In this document: positions 46,701-54,056 of the stretch, piece after piece
How the letters are laid out: each line of letters opens with the position of its first letter
Position numbering within the stretch: the first letter of the stretch is position 1
Source: Ignavibacteriales bacterium
Lineage (GTDB): Bacteria > Bacteroidota > Ignavibacteria > Ignavibacteriales > Melioribacteraceae
Reading direction: 5' to 3'
NCBI GenBank assembly: GCA_020061355.1
Contig: JAGUYK010000006.1
Span: 248,001-312,000 of the forward strand
DNA: 64,000 bases
Position numbers and translations under genes: made by a program
Notes under the pieces: generated by a model
What the model was told of the DNA's origin: nothing
What the model saw: only the letters and a program-made list of their open reading frames with translations
Database searches by the model: none

Positions 46701-47093
46701 TGGAGTTCTTCTGTTGAACAGGAGGGTGCTTCACCATGCAAAGCTAATTCAGTTTTTACAGAAACGGTTATTACTCAATCCAAAGTGATAGTATCGCCTA
46801 ATCCATTTTCTCCGGATAACGACGGCTTTGAAGATTTTACAACTATTAATTTTAATCTGGCACAGAGAATTGCACAGGTAAGGATAAAAGTTTTTGACAG
46901 TCAGGGACGGCTTGTTAGAACGGTTGCGCATAATCGTCCTTCGGGCCCATCCAACTCAGTAATTTTTAACGGATTGGACGATAACAATAGACCTCTTAAA
47001 ATAGGAATTTATATATTGCTTATCGAAATTGTAACGGATTCGGGTGAATCGGAAACTCTTAAGCTTCCGGTTGTAGTTGCAAGAAAACTCTAA
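40791..47093 (+). CDS. 2100-residue lamin-tail-domain repeat surface protein
   Basis: An exported giant protein (signal peptide to about residue 24). It has eight lamin-tail domains, each starting with a variant of VINEIMYAPTGDEPEWIE: at residues 31, 313, 587, 860, 1133, 1400, 1669 and 1830. Each ends with a WGG...KSLERK segment. The spacing is about 270 residues because a CARDB-like domain follows each of the first seven; the eighth LTD follows after only 161 residues. The C-terminus (about 2000-2100), with VSPNPFSPDNDGFEDF, is a FlgD/CHU-type Ig-like module often used for surface sorting in this phylum. A structural or adhesive surface role is inferred. Confidence 0.85.
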   Translation: MKKATILVFIISSFFPSFLIIAQTGSSITFSEIMFYPLEPNGEFVEIYNTSTTETFDIANFKFKYYTSSNNNLLPVSGGTLLGPGKFAVIVQGNYDYSNGFYKTVIPPGTIVMKTSGNSFGSSGMANTTSREINLINSAGQTIDTYTYSANNSAGIPDEKIILDKNNGTANWSNGNVSNGTPGKKNSVSPTDYDLSIDFMEYSPIISTAKDSLFIKFVIKNLGRGQANNFSIDIFYDSNSDSTGQQSENIFSKTYASLAVDDSTIITVSFFPPLPGDYRFLGFVIYAADEKLSNNNIIKVIAVADKITTYNEIVINEIMYAPTGDEPEWIEVFNNSIQTINLKNWRMGDNSGSAIISSSDYPLAPKEYLVISKDAIIESVHSNISKLLIRSIPTLNNSGDNVILRDLYGRTIDSTIYSPLWGGNTGGKSLERKSTMVSSLDQSNWGSSISRNRSTPGEINSISQKDFDLSVISLTSISPYAETGKELILNTLIKNTGVMRAENFEIRLYRDENLNQIGEDLELISQKEILALEQDQIINEQFTTQDFTAGTNQFIVSINFTLDEFPDNNSFLFSITGVEINEMRGDLVINEIMYAPNAPEPEWIEVFNRSTKQINMLGYKIADDATITRVINSPLLLSSGNYLVIAKDSSIVDKHGSISALAISNFATMNNSHDCAVLLDSLNRVIDSLDYKSTWGGTNGKSLERIDVNNPPTDSSNWKTSKAIQGSTPGRFNSVTLYDYNLSVSIISHSPLLPVRGDSIIVTIGIDNVGKNAAQSFSLELHDDINYDSTANSSERIFVKNYQLLKENSSLTEQIKILTDEVRLYRIIAKVNFDFDEDLTNNTSMTEFIVAEIPASINDIVINEIMFAPAGDEPEWIELYNRSNRELNLKNWKLGDNTSLTPISTTDYIIVAGEYLIISSESNLANFYNIPSKLISTPFPGLSNTGDDVKLKDNLNRTIDSLKYLPVWGGTGGKSLERKCADSISVNKSNWGSSISKFRATPGTKNSITQRYKDLAIRNFRFNYKYAYDDLTASALFWIMNIGIELAEKYQYKVYNDLNNNQDLELDELINEGRGNSILSKDSVRIEFVPSKYLLGENIIYVAIEYEGDENPENDRSVAKIIGVKPSEQRGDLVINEIMYLPNFPEPEWIEIFNKSNKIINLKSYRIADYTSKASITQKDFFVQPGEYIVISRDTNILSLYIDLSKVIIATIPSLNNGGDRVVLSDSLNRTIDSLDYKSTWGGTSGKSLERIDTDRPAVDSTNWKTATAERGTPGKINSVSKKNFDVRLTNPRIYPEKPLIGESVNINVAIWNPGKNLASFVFKLYEILEGEQKILLKETNVIISPLEDVLFFKTEMEYQFEIQNKTRKFEYFADFPLDEDTTNNRITLKVQPGFHPGSVVINEIMYNPVNGEPEWIELYNNSEYDIDLEGWSITDILTTPVKTKIQSKSIFFPGESLLVIAKDRTVNNFHRSIPSQLIINTFANLNNDADGVVIKDVHDVTIDSVRYDKSWGGESGKSLERKSLYDPSNHRLNWSSSKDVELSTPGRINSIYPKEYDLTITGITIAPLYAAYDEDVSITAQVFNNGLQTASQFSVNFYFITGNDTLFFSQGNGTNLSSKDSMLVFSVAKIKLDNPRRVYCKVIYTEDMDTLNNYYAADVNSGYKRNSVVVSEIMYNPLDDEPEWIEIVNNSTAQINLKDWKVTDLIPSTTKVNISNKDLILEPGDYAILTPDTNKFMFYPPLNFLQVKFGSLGNANDGIALFDFRGAIIDSVIYSSKWGGTKGFSLERISLNAAGTDSINWITSLNQFGATPGFQNSITFVPQYQSGILVINEIMFDPATGNSEFIEFYNTSTDSLQIGGMNLICGGNKKIPLSQTYYKLPPHSYLVFAHDSSLYGNYNRFMMEGNHLFFNSSLSLSNEGAEIVLRDSRNTKLDSVYYSPNWHNRNLVTTKNRSLERLNPLLGSNESSNWSSSVEQEGASPCKANSVFTETVITQSKVIVSPNPFSPDNDGFEDFTTINFNLAQRIAQVRIKVFDSQGRLVRTVAHNRPSGPSNSVIFNGLDDNNRPLKIGIYILLIEIVTDSGESETLKLPVVVARKL
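40881..46700 (+). repeat. in-gene tandem LTD plus CARDB repeat array
   Basis: Seven full units at a period of 267-285 codons, plus an eighth LTD, judged by the position of the EIMY-type motif. Starts of that motif in the DNA are 40881, 41727, 42549, 43368, 44187, 44988, 45795 and 46278. The copies have diverged at the DNA level, so they are old and not a recent slippage product. Confidence 0.85.
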
Positions 47094-47110
47094 CTAATAT
47101 AGATAGGAAT

Positions 47111-47575
47111 ATGAGCACAACAGAATTAATCGAAGAATTTCTACAACAGAAAAATATTGCTGTGGCAGGAATCTCAAGAAAACCGCAGGGTGCCGTTGGA
47201 AATATTGTGTATAAAAAGTTTAAAGACGCCGGCTATAATGTTTTTGCAATTAATCCGAATGCCGATGAAATTGAAGGAGAAAAATGTTACCGTGGATTGA
47301 AAAATATTCCGACAAAACCCGATGCAGTATTTATTTCGACTCACCCCAAACAATCTCTTAATGTTGCTAAAGAATGTGCGGAATTAGGAATAAAAAAAGT
47401 CTGGTTTCACCGTTCTATTGGAAATGGAAGCTATAACAAAGAAGCCGAACAGTTTTGTAAAGATAACGGGATAGAAGCGATTGTTTATGCGTGTCCCATG
47501 ATGTTTGTTCCGCCGGTTGACTTCGGACATAAATGCATAAAATTTTTCATGAAGCTTGGCGGCAAGCTTAAGTAA
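47111..47575 (+). CDS. CoA-binding domain protein (YccU-like)
   Basis: A 154-residue single-domain protein with a Rossmann-like CoA-binding fold. Landmarks are IAVAGISRKPQGAVGN at the nucleotide loop, YNVFAINPNADEIEG, DAVFISTHPKQSLNVAKECA and the C-terminal VYACPMMFVPPVD. Such stand-alone domains resemble the first domain of succinyl-CoA synthetase and bind CoA; their role is unknown. The gene follows the LTD gene by 17 bases and may be co-transcribed. Confidence 0.88.
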   Translation: MSTTELIEEFLQQKNIAVAGISRKPQGAVGNIVYKKFKDAGYNVFAINPNADEIEGEKCYRGLKNIPTKPDAVFISTHPKQSLNVAKECAELGIKKVWFHRSIGNGSYNKEAEQFCKDNGIEAIVYACPMMFVPPVDFGHKCIKFFMKLGGKLK

Positions 47576-47625
47576 TTGGTTACGGCTTCGCTAATTTAAT
47601 AACTTTTAAAACGTTTCCGGTTTAG

Positions 47626-48693
47626 TTATTCATACTTTATAATATGTATATGTGTATCCGCTGCAACGTAAGCGTAACCACCCATTAATGTTATTGCATA
47701 TGCCGTCCCGTCCAGAGCAATTTCTTTTAGTATCTTAGGATTTTTTACATCAGTAATATCCACTATCATGAAATCTCTGTTCCCAGCAGCAAGGAATGCA
47801 TAATACTTTTCCTGTGGGGAAGATTTATAAAGTATTTCAACATCTTCAATGTAGCTTGGGATAGCCATGCTTGATTGAATCTGCGGGTTTTGTTGAGCGT
47901 TGCCGATGGGAGAGATGATATAAATTCCGTTTTCTGACGAAATACAAACCCTTCCATAATTCCCAGCGGCAGCCTTCAAATATCCGCTGACTAATAATGA
48001 AACTTTTGGCTGAGTTGTTGAAGTAACGGAATTCGGATTTGAAATATCAAAGAATTTTATTTTTCCATTATAATCAGCAACAACCAACTCCCCGTTCCCT
48101 GAAATAGCAACGGCGTTTGAATTAGCCGCTTCATCTATTGATGTTTGTAAAAAAGGACTTTCCGGAGAAGCTACATTGTACATTCTCACACCCCTGCTTA
48201 ATTGTGAAGCAATATAAAGACGGTTTTGATAAACAGTAATGTCCTTGTAAAATCCTCCGGGTATGAAAGCTTTTGACTGAGGATTGAAATTATATACACC
48301 GGCAGAGATATCATAAATATATAAACCATGACCTCCGCATGCAGTAAAAAGCAAATGAGGATTGGAATGATTAACATATAAATCGTTAACGGTTGTTAAG
48401 CTGATTTTTTTTTGAAGTATCGGTACTCCGGTATCCAGCACATGATAGATGGATAAATTGGCGGCATCTCCAACATAAAGGGTTCCATTGAAAGTAGTAT
48501 TTGGTGCAATAGCAATTGCTTCGGCGCCATTAAATCCATCCACCGTTGCAACAACTTTTGCTCCGGCGAAAGGATTATCGGATGTTGGATTAGGATCGGC
48601 AGGATTTGTTTCGTTGTCCTTTTTTTCATCACAATTTGTTACGGCTAATAAAATAATAAGTATGGAGAGAGCGAGTTTAAGATGGGTTTTCAT
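47626..48693 (-). CDS. LVIVD-repeat beta-propeller lipoprotein
   Basis: A 355-residue protein with a lipoprotein signal ending LLAVTNC (Cys21). It contains several LVIVD-type blades, for example NRDFMIVDITDVKNPKIL, GYAYVAADTHIHIIK, and FDISNPNSVTSTTQP. A low-complexity Asn/Pro/Asp linker follows the signal. It is probably a surface-exposed propeller that binds other molecules; no enzyme site is seen. It converges on the CoA-binding gene without an obvious terminator. Confidence 0.82.
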   Translation of the reverse strand: MKTHLKLALSILIILLAVTNCDEKKDNETNPADPNPTSDNPFAGAKVVATVDGFNGAEAIAIAPNTTFNGTLYVGDAANLSIYHVLDTGVPILQKKISLTTVNDLYVNHSNPHLLFTACGGHGLYIYDISAGVYNFNPQSKAFIPGGFYKDITVYQNRLYIASQLSRGVRMYNVASPESPFLQTSIDEAANSNAVAISGNGELVVADYNGKIKFFDISNPNSVTSTTQPKVSLLVSGYLKAAAGNYGRVCISSENGIYIISPIGNAQQNPQIQSSMAIPSYIEDVEILYKSSPQEKYYAFLAAGNRDFMIVDITDVKNPKILKEIALDGTAYAITLMGGYAYVAADTHIHIIKYE

Positions 48694-48833
48694 TTTTATA
48701 ACTCACAGTTATAGTGCCAATAATAATACTTAACACATTAGGAATTATTGATAATTTTATTTTTTGCTGAGCTAAATTAGATATAAATAGACACCATTTC
48801 AAACAGAAATTAGTGAGGTAAATCAAAATCATA

Positions 48834-48867
48834 AAAACAGACTGGTGTTGCAACAGCAGTCTATTTT
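48834..48867. promoter_or_regulatory. 34-base imperfect palindrome before the PAP2-like gene
   Basis: The core 48839-48862 is AGACTGGTGTTG then CAACAGCAGTCT, symmetrical except for one G-G pair. The A/T flanks extend it to 34 bases with one more mismatch. It is followed by a T-rich stretch (ATTTTAATTTTGCTTTTTT). It ends 12 bases before the TTG start, so it could be an operator, a leader hairpin or an attenuator. Confidence 0.5.
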
Positions 48868-48879
48868 AATTTTGCTTTT

Positions 48880-49572
48880 TTGACATCAGTAGTTATTTTG
48901 CAGGCCAAGATTTTAAAACAAAATAAGCCATTGATAAATCTGAACGAAATTAAAACTGTCTGGCGAACCAGCCTATCGGATTCTAACTTTAGAACACGAT
49001 TTTTTATTACTGTTGTCGTACTGGTTTTTGTATTGCTAAGTCTCGCGCGTTTTCTCGATTATAACGAAGAGTTATCAGGTTTTGCTTTTAATGACCCCTT
49101 GCTCGGGTTATTCAGCCCTGTTGATTTAACCTGGTTTACATTCGGAGTTATTTATATTTCGTTAATTGTCGCATTAATATCGTTGTCATTTTACCCCGAA
49201 GATTTTTTAATTGCCCTTCAATCTTATAGTCTTGTGTTTTTTTTCAGACTTTGTACAATCTACTTCCTTCCCCTTAATGCTCCTCTAACTACTATTTCTT
49301 TAACGGATCCGTTCGTTGAATTTTTTGGTGGAGGAGAAACCTTATACCGCGATCTGTTTTTTTCCGGTCATACTGCTACCACGTTCCTCTTCTTTCTAAC
49401 AGGTAAAAACCCAAAATTGCGGAAAGTATTTCTTGTGAGCACTCTGCTTGTCGCCGGATCGGTATTAATTCAGCACGTCCACTACACAATTGATGTTGTT
49501 GCAGCCCCATTCTTTGCATACACCTCATACAGGTTGGCCCTTCTTATCTCAAAAAGAAAAAAAATATTTTAA
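48880..49572 (+). CDS. PAP2/sphingomyelin-synthase-like membrane protein
   Basis: A 230-residue protein with about five membrane helices. The catalytic motif FFSGHTATTF and then HVHYTIDVVAAPFF give the two His residues and Asp of the PAP2_C/sphingomyelin synthase group, which transfer or remove a phospho-headgroup of lipids. There is no ATG in the N-terminal part; the frame is open back to 48835. TTG 48880 is a tentative start, and TTG 48898 or 48931 are alternatives. A strong palindrome lies directly upstream. Confidence 0.75.
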   Translation: MTSVVILQAKILKQNKPLINLNEIKTVWRTSLSDSNFRTRFFITVVVLVFVLLSLARFLDYNEELSGFAFNDPLLGLFSPVDLTWFTFGVIYISLIVALISLSFYPEDFLIALQSYSLVFFFRLCTIYFLPLNAPLTTISLTDPFVEFFGGGETLYRDLFFSGHTATTFLFFLTGKNPKLRKVFLVSTLLVAGSVLIQHVHYTIDVVAAPFFAYTSYRLALLISKRKKIF

Positions 49573-49635
49573 TAGATTTGGAATTATTTCGTATTATTTA
49601 TCGTTTAGATATCAGTTCGTATTAATAGAAAGATT

Positions 49636-50283
49636 ATGATATCAGAAGCAATATATCTACACTACCTTGATTCACTGCTTACCGGTAATAAAAAGCAGTG
49701 TGTTCAAATTGTCTTTAATTTGGTTAAAAACAACGTTTCCATGAAAGAAATTTATGTGCAGTTGTTTCAGAGATCTATGTACCGGATAGGGCAGATGTGG
49801 GAGAAAGAACGATGCACCATCGCAAACGAGCATATCGCAACCAAAATAACAGAAGCGCTTTTAGAAATTACTACCTCCAATTTTATGAATGGACATCATA
49901 CTGACAAGCTTGCAATAATTACTTGTATTGATAAGGAGTTTCATGAAATCGGCGCACGAATGGTTACCGGTTTTTTTGAGGTTAGCGGATGGGAAACTTT
50001 ATACCTCGGTTCAAATACCCCGCAATCAAGTATAATTTCATTGATTAAAGAAAAGAAACCGGATGTTATAGGAATATCGAATAATTTTTATATCAATATT
50101 TCACGTCTACTAAAACTTATCGAACAAATTCAACAAGTTGCCCCCGGCTTAGAAATTTTGGTGGGCGGACAGGCGTTGTCCGGCGGTCAATCGGAAATAT
50201 TAAATAAATTTTCGAATGTCAGGTATATTTCTTCGCTGGATGAACTCGAAGAATATATTTCTGTTCAGAGCTCTTCGAACTAA
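49636..50283 (+). CDS. stand-alone CarH-like B12-binding module
   Basis: A 215-residue protein made only of a helical cap and a cobalamin-binding Rossmann domain. The cap has Trp55 and then Glu65-His66 (WEKERCTIANEH), the Wx9EH motif of light-sensing adenosylcobalamin domains of the CarH/LitR type. The B12-binding domain has EFHEIGARM: His103 would be the cobalt ligand, but the usual Asp of DxHxxG is Glu101. GISNN and ILVGGQALS are further landmarks. There is no MerR-type helix-turn-helix at the N-terminus. The function as a photoreceptor is inference. Confidence 0.8.
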   Translation: MISEAIYLHYLDSLLTGNKKQCVQIVFNLVKNNVSMKEIYVQLFQRSMYRIGQMWEKERCTIANEHIATKITEALLEITTSNFMNGHHTDKLAIITCIDKEFHEIGARMVTGFFEVSGWETLYLGSNTPQSSIISLIKEKKPDVIGISNNFYINISRLLKLIEQIQQVAPGLEILVGGQALSGGQSEILNKFSNVRYISSLDELEEYISVQSSSN

Positions 50284-50353
50284 ACCTACCTTTTTTAAAG
50301 ATATTTATTTCAGTATTTTGCTGTAGAACATTTTCTATCCACATGGAGAGTTA

Positions 50354-52753
50354 ATGAAAAAGTATATTAGCGTTGTTTTCCCGCTCCTTTTAATTCTCAC
50401 CACCTCCTGTTCGTCAAATAAAGATGAAATTAAGGACATAATAAAACCTGTAAACATAATTGCCGGTAAGACAGATTCAGTTCTTATCAGCGATCTGTTT
50501 TATTCAAACAATTATGATATTAGTTTTGTTGAGAATAAAAATGTTGGAGTCGTTAATAATAAAGAAACAGGAATGCTCTACTTTTATCCCGATAAAAATT
50601 TTTCAGGTATGACCTTAATTGATTTTAATTTCAACGGGGAAATTTATTCAATCCCGGTTCGCTCCCGTATTCAACAGATGTATAAATTCTCTTTTAAACC
50701 GAGTAAAGATTATAAAGTTCTTAATTTGTTCGGTAGTTTTAATGGATGGGACCGCGGTAATTTGCCAATGGAAGACGATAACAGCGATGGGGTTTTCGAA
50801 GCGGATATTGCACTGGAGCCCGGAAGATATCAATACAAGTTTTTCGGTGACGGCGAAGAATTGATAGATCCGATGAATAATGTAAAGGTTCCAAATGGAA
50901 TGGGTGATTTTAATTCGGTGTTTACTGTTGAAGAGGAAACAAAAAGTAGAAATTTTCTACATGCAATTAAATATGAAAAAACTGCTGAACTCTCCGAATT
51001 TCATTTTTACTATGAAAATGATTCGAATAGTGAGCCTCTTCAGAAAGAAAATGTAATTGCTCTCGTTGATAATAAGAAGGCGAAAGCTGACGAAGTAGAA
51101 ATATCTGATCGAATTATAAAGTTAATCTTTGACAGCAGTGAATTAAAATCGAAACAGCTTCTTAGAGTTGCGGTTGCCGCTAATGGAACCGCTTCAAATA
51201 TTCAATCGATTTTTTTGATTGATGGAAAACCAGCAGGACAAAACGGAAAATTTTTATGGAATGATGCGATTATCTATTCTTTGATGATTGATCGGTTTCA
51301 CGATGGTGATAAATCGATTAACGACCCGATCGTTCACGACTCTCTCTCGGACAAAGCAAACTATATGGGCGGAGATTTCCAGGGAATAATAAACAAATTA
51401 AAAGAGGGATATTTTGATTCCCTAGGAATAAATACAATCTGGCTTTCTCCGGTTTACGACAACCCTAACAAAGCTTACAAAGAATCACCGGCGCCGCATA
51501 GATGGTTTTCCGGTTATCACGGTTACTGGCCGATTAATTCTAATGATACCGAAGAAAAATTCGGTTCGCTCGATAAACTTAAAGAACTGGTTTCAGCTGC
51601 ACAGAAAAGCGGGATAAAAATACTTCTTGATATCGTAGCGAATCACGTTCATGAAAACCATCCTCTTGTTAAGGAGAAACCCGAATGGTTTGGTGAGTTA
51701 AAGCTTCCCGACGGCAGGCGGAACCTTCGTCTCTGGGATGAATTCCGGCTTACAACATGGTTCGAACCCTACTTACCAAAATTCAATTATGTCAGGTCGA
51801 AAGAAGCAATTGATTTTATGACATCGAATACAGTTTGGTGGATGAAAGAAACGGGAGCGGACGGATTCCGGCAGGATGCTGTAAAACATATGCCGAATGA
51901 ATTCTGGCGGGCGCTGACTAAGAGAATTAAAAACGAAATTGAAATTCCTAATAATAAAAAAGTATATCAGATCGGCGAGACATTTGGAAGTTATGAATTA
52001 ATCAATTCATATGTAAATAACGGACAGCTTTCAGCACAATTCAATTTCAATCTTTATGATGTTGCTCTACCGACTTTTCTTGAGGATAAAATGTCATTCG
52101 CAGCTCTTGATGCAGAGATGAGAAAATCATTTCTTGTTTACGGAGAGAATAATTTGATGGGCAACATTATGGACAGTCATGATAAAAACCGTTTCATGGC
52201 TTTTGCCGATGGTGACCTTGAAGTTACTCAGTGGAGTGCAATAGAAGAGGGATGGAACAATCCCCCCAAAGTTGATAATCCCTCTAATTATGAAAAAGCA
52301 AAATTATACTATGCATATATGAATACAATTCCCGGACTGCCGGTTATATATTACGGAAGCGAGTTCGGAATGACGGGGGCATCCGATCCGGATAATAGAA
52401 GAATGATGAGGTTCGGAAATGAACTCAATTCCTTCGAAAGGAAAATGTTAGAGGATGTAAGAAAAATTATTAACATCAGGAAAAATCATCCTGCACTGCG
52501 TTTCGGGGATTTTTTAACTCTGTATGCTGATGAAAACATTTATGCATTTATCCGTTCCGATATGAATGAAAGGATCTTGGTTGTTATAAATAAAAGTCTC
52601 GAAGAGCAAAAGCTTTCCATTAAATTACCGGAGGTGTACTATATAAATTCGATATCGGATCTTCTCTCTGCACAAACAATAATGGCGTTAAAAGGTCTTT
52701 TCGAGTTTCGGATTGCAGGTTCCGGCTACAGGATATTCAGATTGGGGAAATAA
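50354..52753 (+). CDS. alpha-amylase (GH13) lipoprotein with glycogen-binding domain
   Basis: A 799-residue protein. The signal ends TTSC (Cys19). Residues about 112-193 form a CBM48/AMPK-type glycogen-binding domain (VLNLFGSFNGWDRG, ALEPGRYQYKFF). The GH13 barrel follows, with ILLDIVANHV, nucleophile Asp508 (GFRQDAVKH), acid/base Glu542 (IGETFG) and Asp610 (MDSHDKNRF). YYGSEFGMTG and a C-terminal beta domain complete it. It hydrolyses alpha-1,4-glucans at the cell surface or in the periplasm. GGAGAG gives a good ribosome site before ATG 50354. Confidence 0.92.
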   Translation: MKKYISVVFPLLLILTTSCSSNKDEIKDIIKPVNIIAGKTDSVLISDLFYSNNYDISFVENKNVGVVNNKETGMLYFYPDKNFSGMTLIDFNFNGEIYSIPVRSRIQQMYKFSFKPSKDYKVLNLFGSFNGWDRGNLPMEDDNSDGVFEADIALEPGRYQYKFFGDGEELIDPMNNVKVPNGMGDFNSVFTVEEETKSRNFLHAIKYEKTAELSEFHFYYENDSNSEPLQKENVIALVDNKKAKADEVEISDRIIKLIFDSSELKSKQLLRVAVAANGTASNIQSIFLIDGKPAGQNGKFLWNDAIIYSLMIDRFHDGDKSINDPIVHDSLSDKANYMGGDFQGIINKLKEGYFDSLGINTIWLSPVYDNPNKAYKESPAPHRWFSGYHGYWPINSNDTEEKFGSLDKLKELVSAAQKSGIKILLDIVANHVHENHPLVKEKPEWFGELKLPDGRRNLRLWDEFRLTTWFEPYLPKFNYVRSKEAIDFMTSNTVWWMKETGADGFRQDAVKHMPNEFWRALTKRIKNEIEIPNNKKVYQIGETFGSYELINSYVNNGQLSAQFNFNLYDVALPTFLEDKMSFAALDAEMRKSFLVYGENNLMGNIMDSHDKNRFMAFADGDLEVTQWSAIEEGWNNPPKVDNPSNYEKAKLYYAYMNTIPGLPVIYYGSEFGMTGASDPDNRRMMRFGNELNSFERKMLEDVRKIINIRKNHPALRFGDFLTLYADENIYAFIRSDMNERILVVINKSLEEQKLSIKLPEVYYINSISDLLSAQTIMALKGLFEFRIAGSGYRIFRLGK

Positions 52754-52852
52754 ATGCGTTTTTAATCTCACTTTACTCTTTTCCTGGCGCGGCCTGAAAT
52801 AAAGAATTAACGATTCAGATCGATTATACTATAGATTTAGCGGGAATAATAG

Positions 52853-53170
52853 ATGGCGAAAAAATTAATTAGCGTTTCAGAAATAGAACCGGGAATGGTG
52901 CTCACAGAACCGGTAAAAAACAGGAACGGACAAATCCTTTTAAACACCGGTATATTTCTGGAAGAAAAACATAAAATATTACTCAAAACCTGGGGAATCG
53001 GAAAGCTATCGGTTAAATCAGATGGAGATGAAAACAGTTCTTCTGCTGTCGGATTTCCAGAAGAAAAAATGCTGGCATTGAAAAACAGACTCAACTGGCA
53101 GCCCCGCAATTATCAGGAAAACGAATTGATTGAACTTGCGCTTATCTATATTGAAAGCGAGAAAGTATAA
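52853..53170 (+). CDS. small stand-alone domain usually fused to HD-GYP/HDOD proteins
   Basis: A 105-residue protein. Residues 5-60, LISVSEIEPGMVLTEPVKNR then LLNTGIFLEEKHKILLKTWG, match the short domain that usually precedes HD-GYP or HDOD domains. The rest is a helical tail. It is followed 11 bases later by an HDOD gene, so the two may act as a split version of a normally fused protein. No catalytic residues are visible. Confidence 0.7.
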   Translation: MAKKLISVSEIEPGMVLTEPVKNRNGQILLNTGIFLEEKHKILLKTWGIGKLSVKSDGDENSSSAVGFPEEKMLALKNRLNWQPRNYQENELIELALIYIESEKV

Positions 53171-53181
53171 TAAAAGATGAA

Positions 53182-54030
53182 ATGAATATAATTGATAAAA
53201 TATTGAACTCAATAAATAATCTTCCTACTCTTACAACCATCTACACTCAGCTTTCGGAAGCGATTGATGATGAATATGCTTCAAACCAGAGAATTTCACA
53301 GCTGATCTCATCCGATCAGGCCTCCTCCTTTAAAATTCTTAAAGTGGCGAACAGTCCTTTGTTCGGTATTCAGCGTAAGATTGAATCGATAAATCAAGCG
53401 CTCCTTTTTTTAGGGCACGCCGAAGTTAAAAACATTCTTTCAACCCTTTCAATTGTAAAACAGTTTAATACAAGAGGAGATTCTCACGGATTAAGGCCGG
53501 TTGATTTATGGGCTCATTCAATTGGAGTCGGAATTATATCCAGGAACCTGGCATTGATCTCCGGTCAGAAGAAAGTTGATAATTATTTTCTTGCCGGAGT
53601 CCTGCATGATATCGGAAAACTGATTTTCCTCGAATTCGTTCCTAAAGAATATATGTTTGCAGTGGAATTTGCGGAAAATGAAAATATTCCGATCAAAGAT
53701 GCCGAAAAGGAAATTCTGAAGATTGATCATACACAGGTCGGACAGCTTCTGGCTGAAAAATGGAAAATGCCCCAGTATATTCAGGATGTTATTCAATATC
53801 ATCATTCCGCACAGACACCCAAAGGTTCAAGTCATCTTTTATCGACGGTTCATATTTCGAATATTATGGCCAGGATAATGAGACTCGGATTCTCGGGCGA
53901 CAATCTGGTCCCTCAACCCAATATGATGGTTTGGGATGAAGTTGAAATCGAAAAGGGCGATCTAATATCGTTACAGGAAAAGATAGTAAACGACTTTAAA
54001 AATGCCGTTCATACTTTGCTGGTTGATTAG
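53182..54030 (+). CDS. HDOD domain signalling protein
   Basis: A 282-residue HDOD domain protein. It begins LPTLTTIYTQLSEAIDDEYA, with SQLISSDQASSFKILKVANS and IQRKIESINQALLFLGHAEV, then FLAGVLHDIGKLIFLEF, an HD-like pair that in HDOD proteins is usually inactive. DHTQVGQLLAEKWKMP and YHHSAQTPKG follow. HDOD proteins link to histidine kinases and cyclic-di-GMP control. Gaps of 11 bases upstream and 26 bases downstream fit one operon with the small domain protein and the PAS kinase. Confidence 0.87.
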   Translation: MNIIDKILNSINNLPTLTTIYTQLSEAIDDEYASNQRISQLISSDQASSFKILKVANSPLFGIQRKIESINQALLFLGHAEVKNILSTLSIVKQFNTRGDSHGLRPVDLWAHSIGVGIISRNLALISGQKKVDNYFLAGVLHDIGKLIFLEFVPKEYMFAVEFAENENIPIKDAEKEILKIDHTQVGQLLAEKWKMPQYIQDVIQYHHSAQTPKGSSHLLSTVHISNIMARIMRLGFSGDNLVPQPNMMVWDEVEIEKGDLISLQEKIVNDFKNAVHTLLVD

Positions 54031-54056
54031 TATAAAAGGATGCCGCGGGGCATTAA

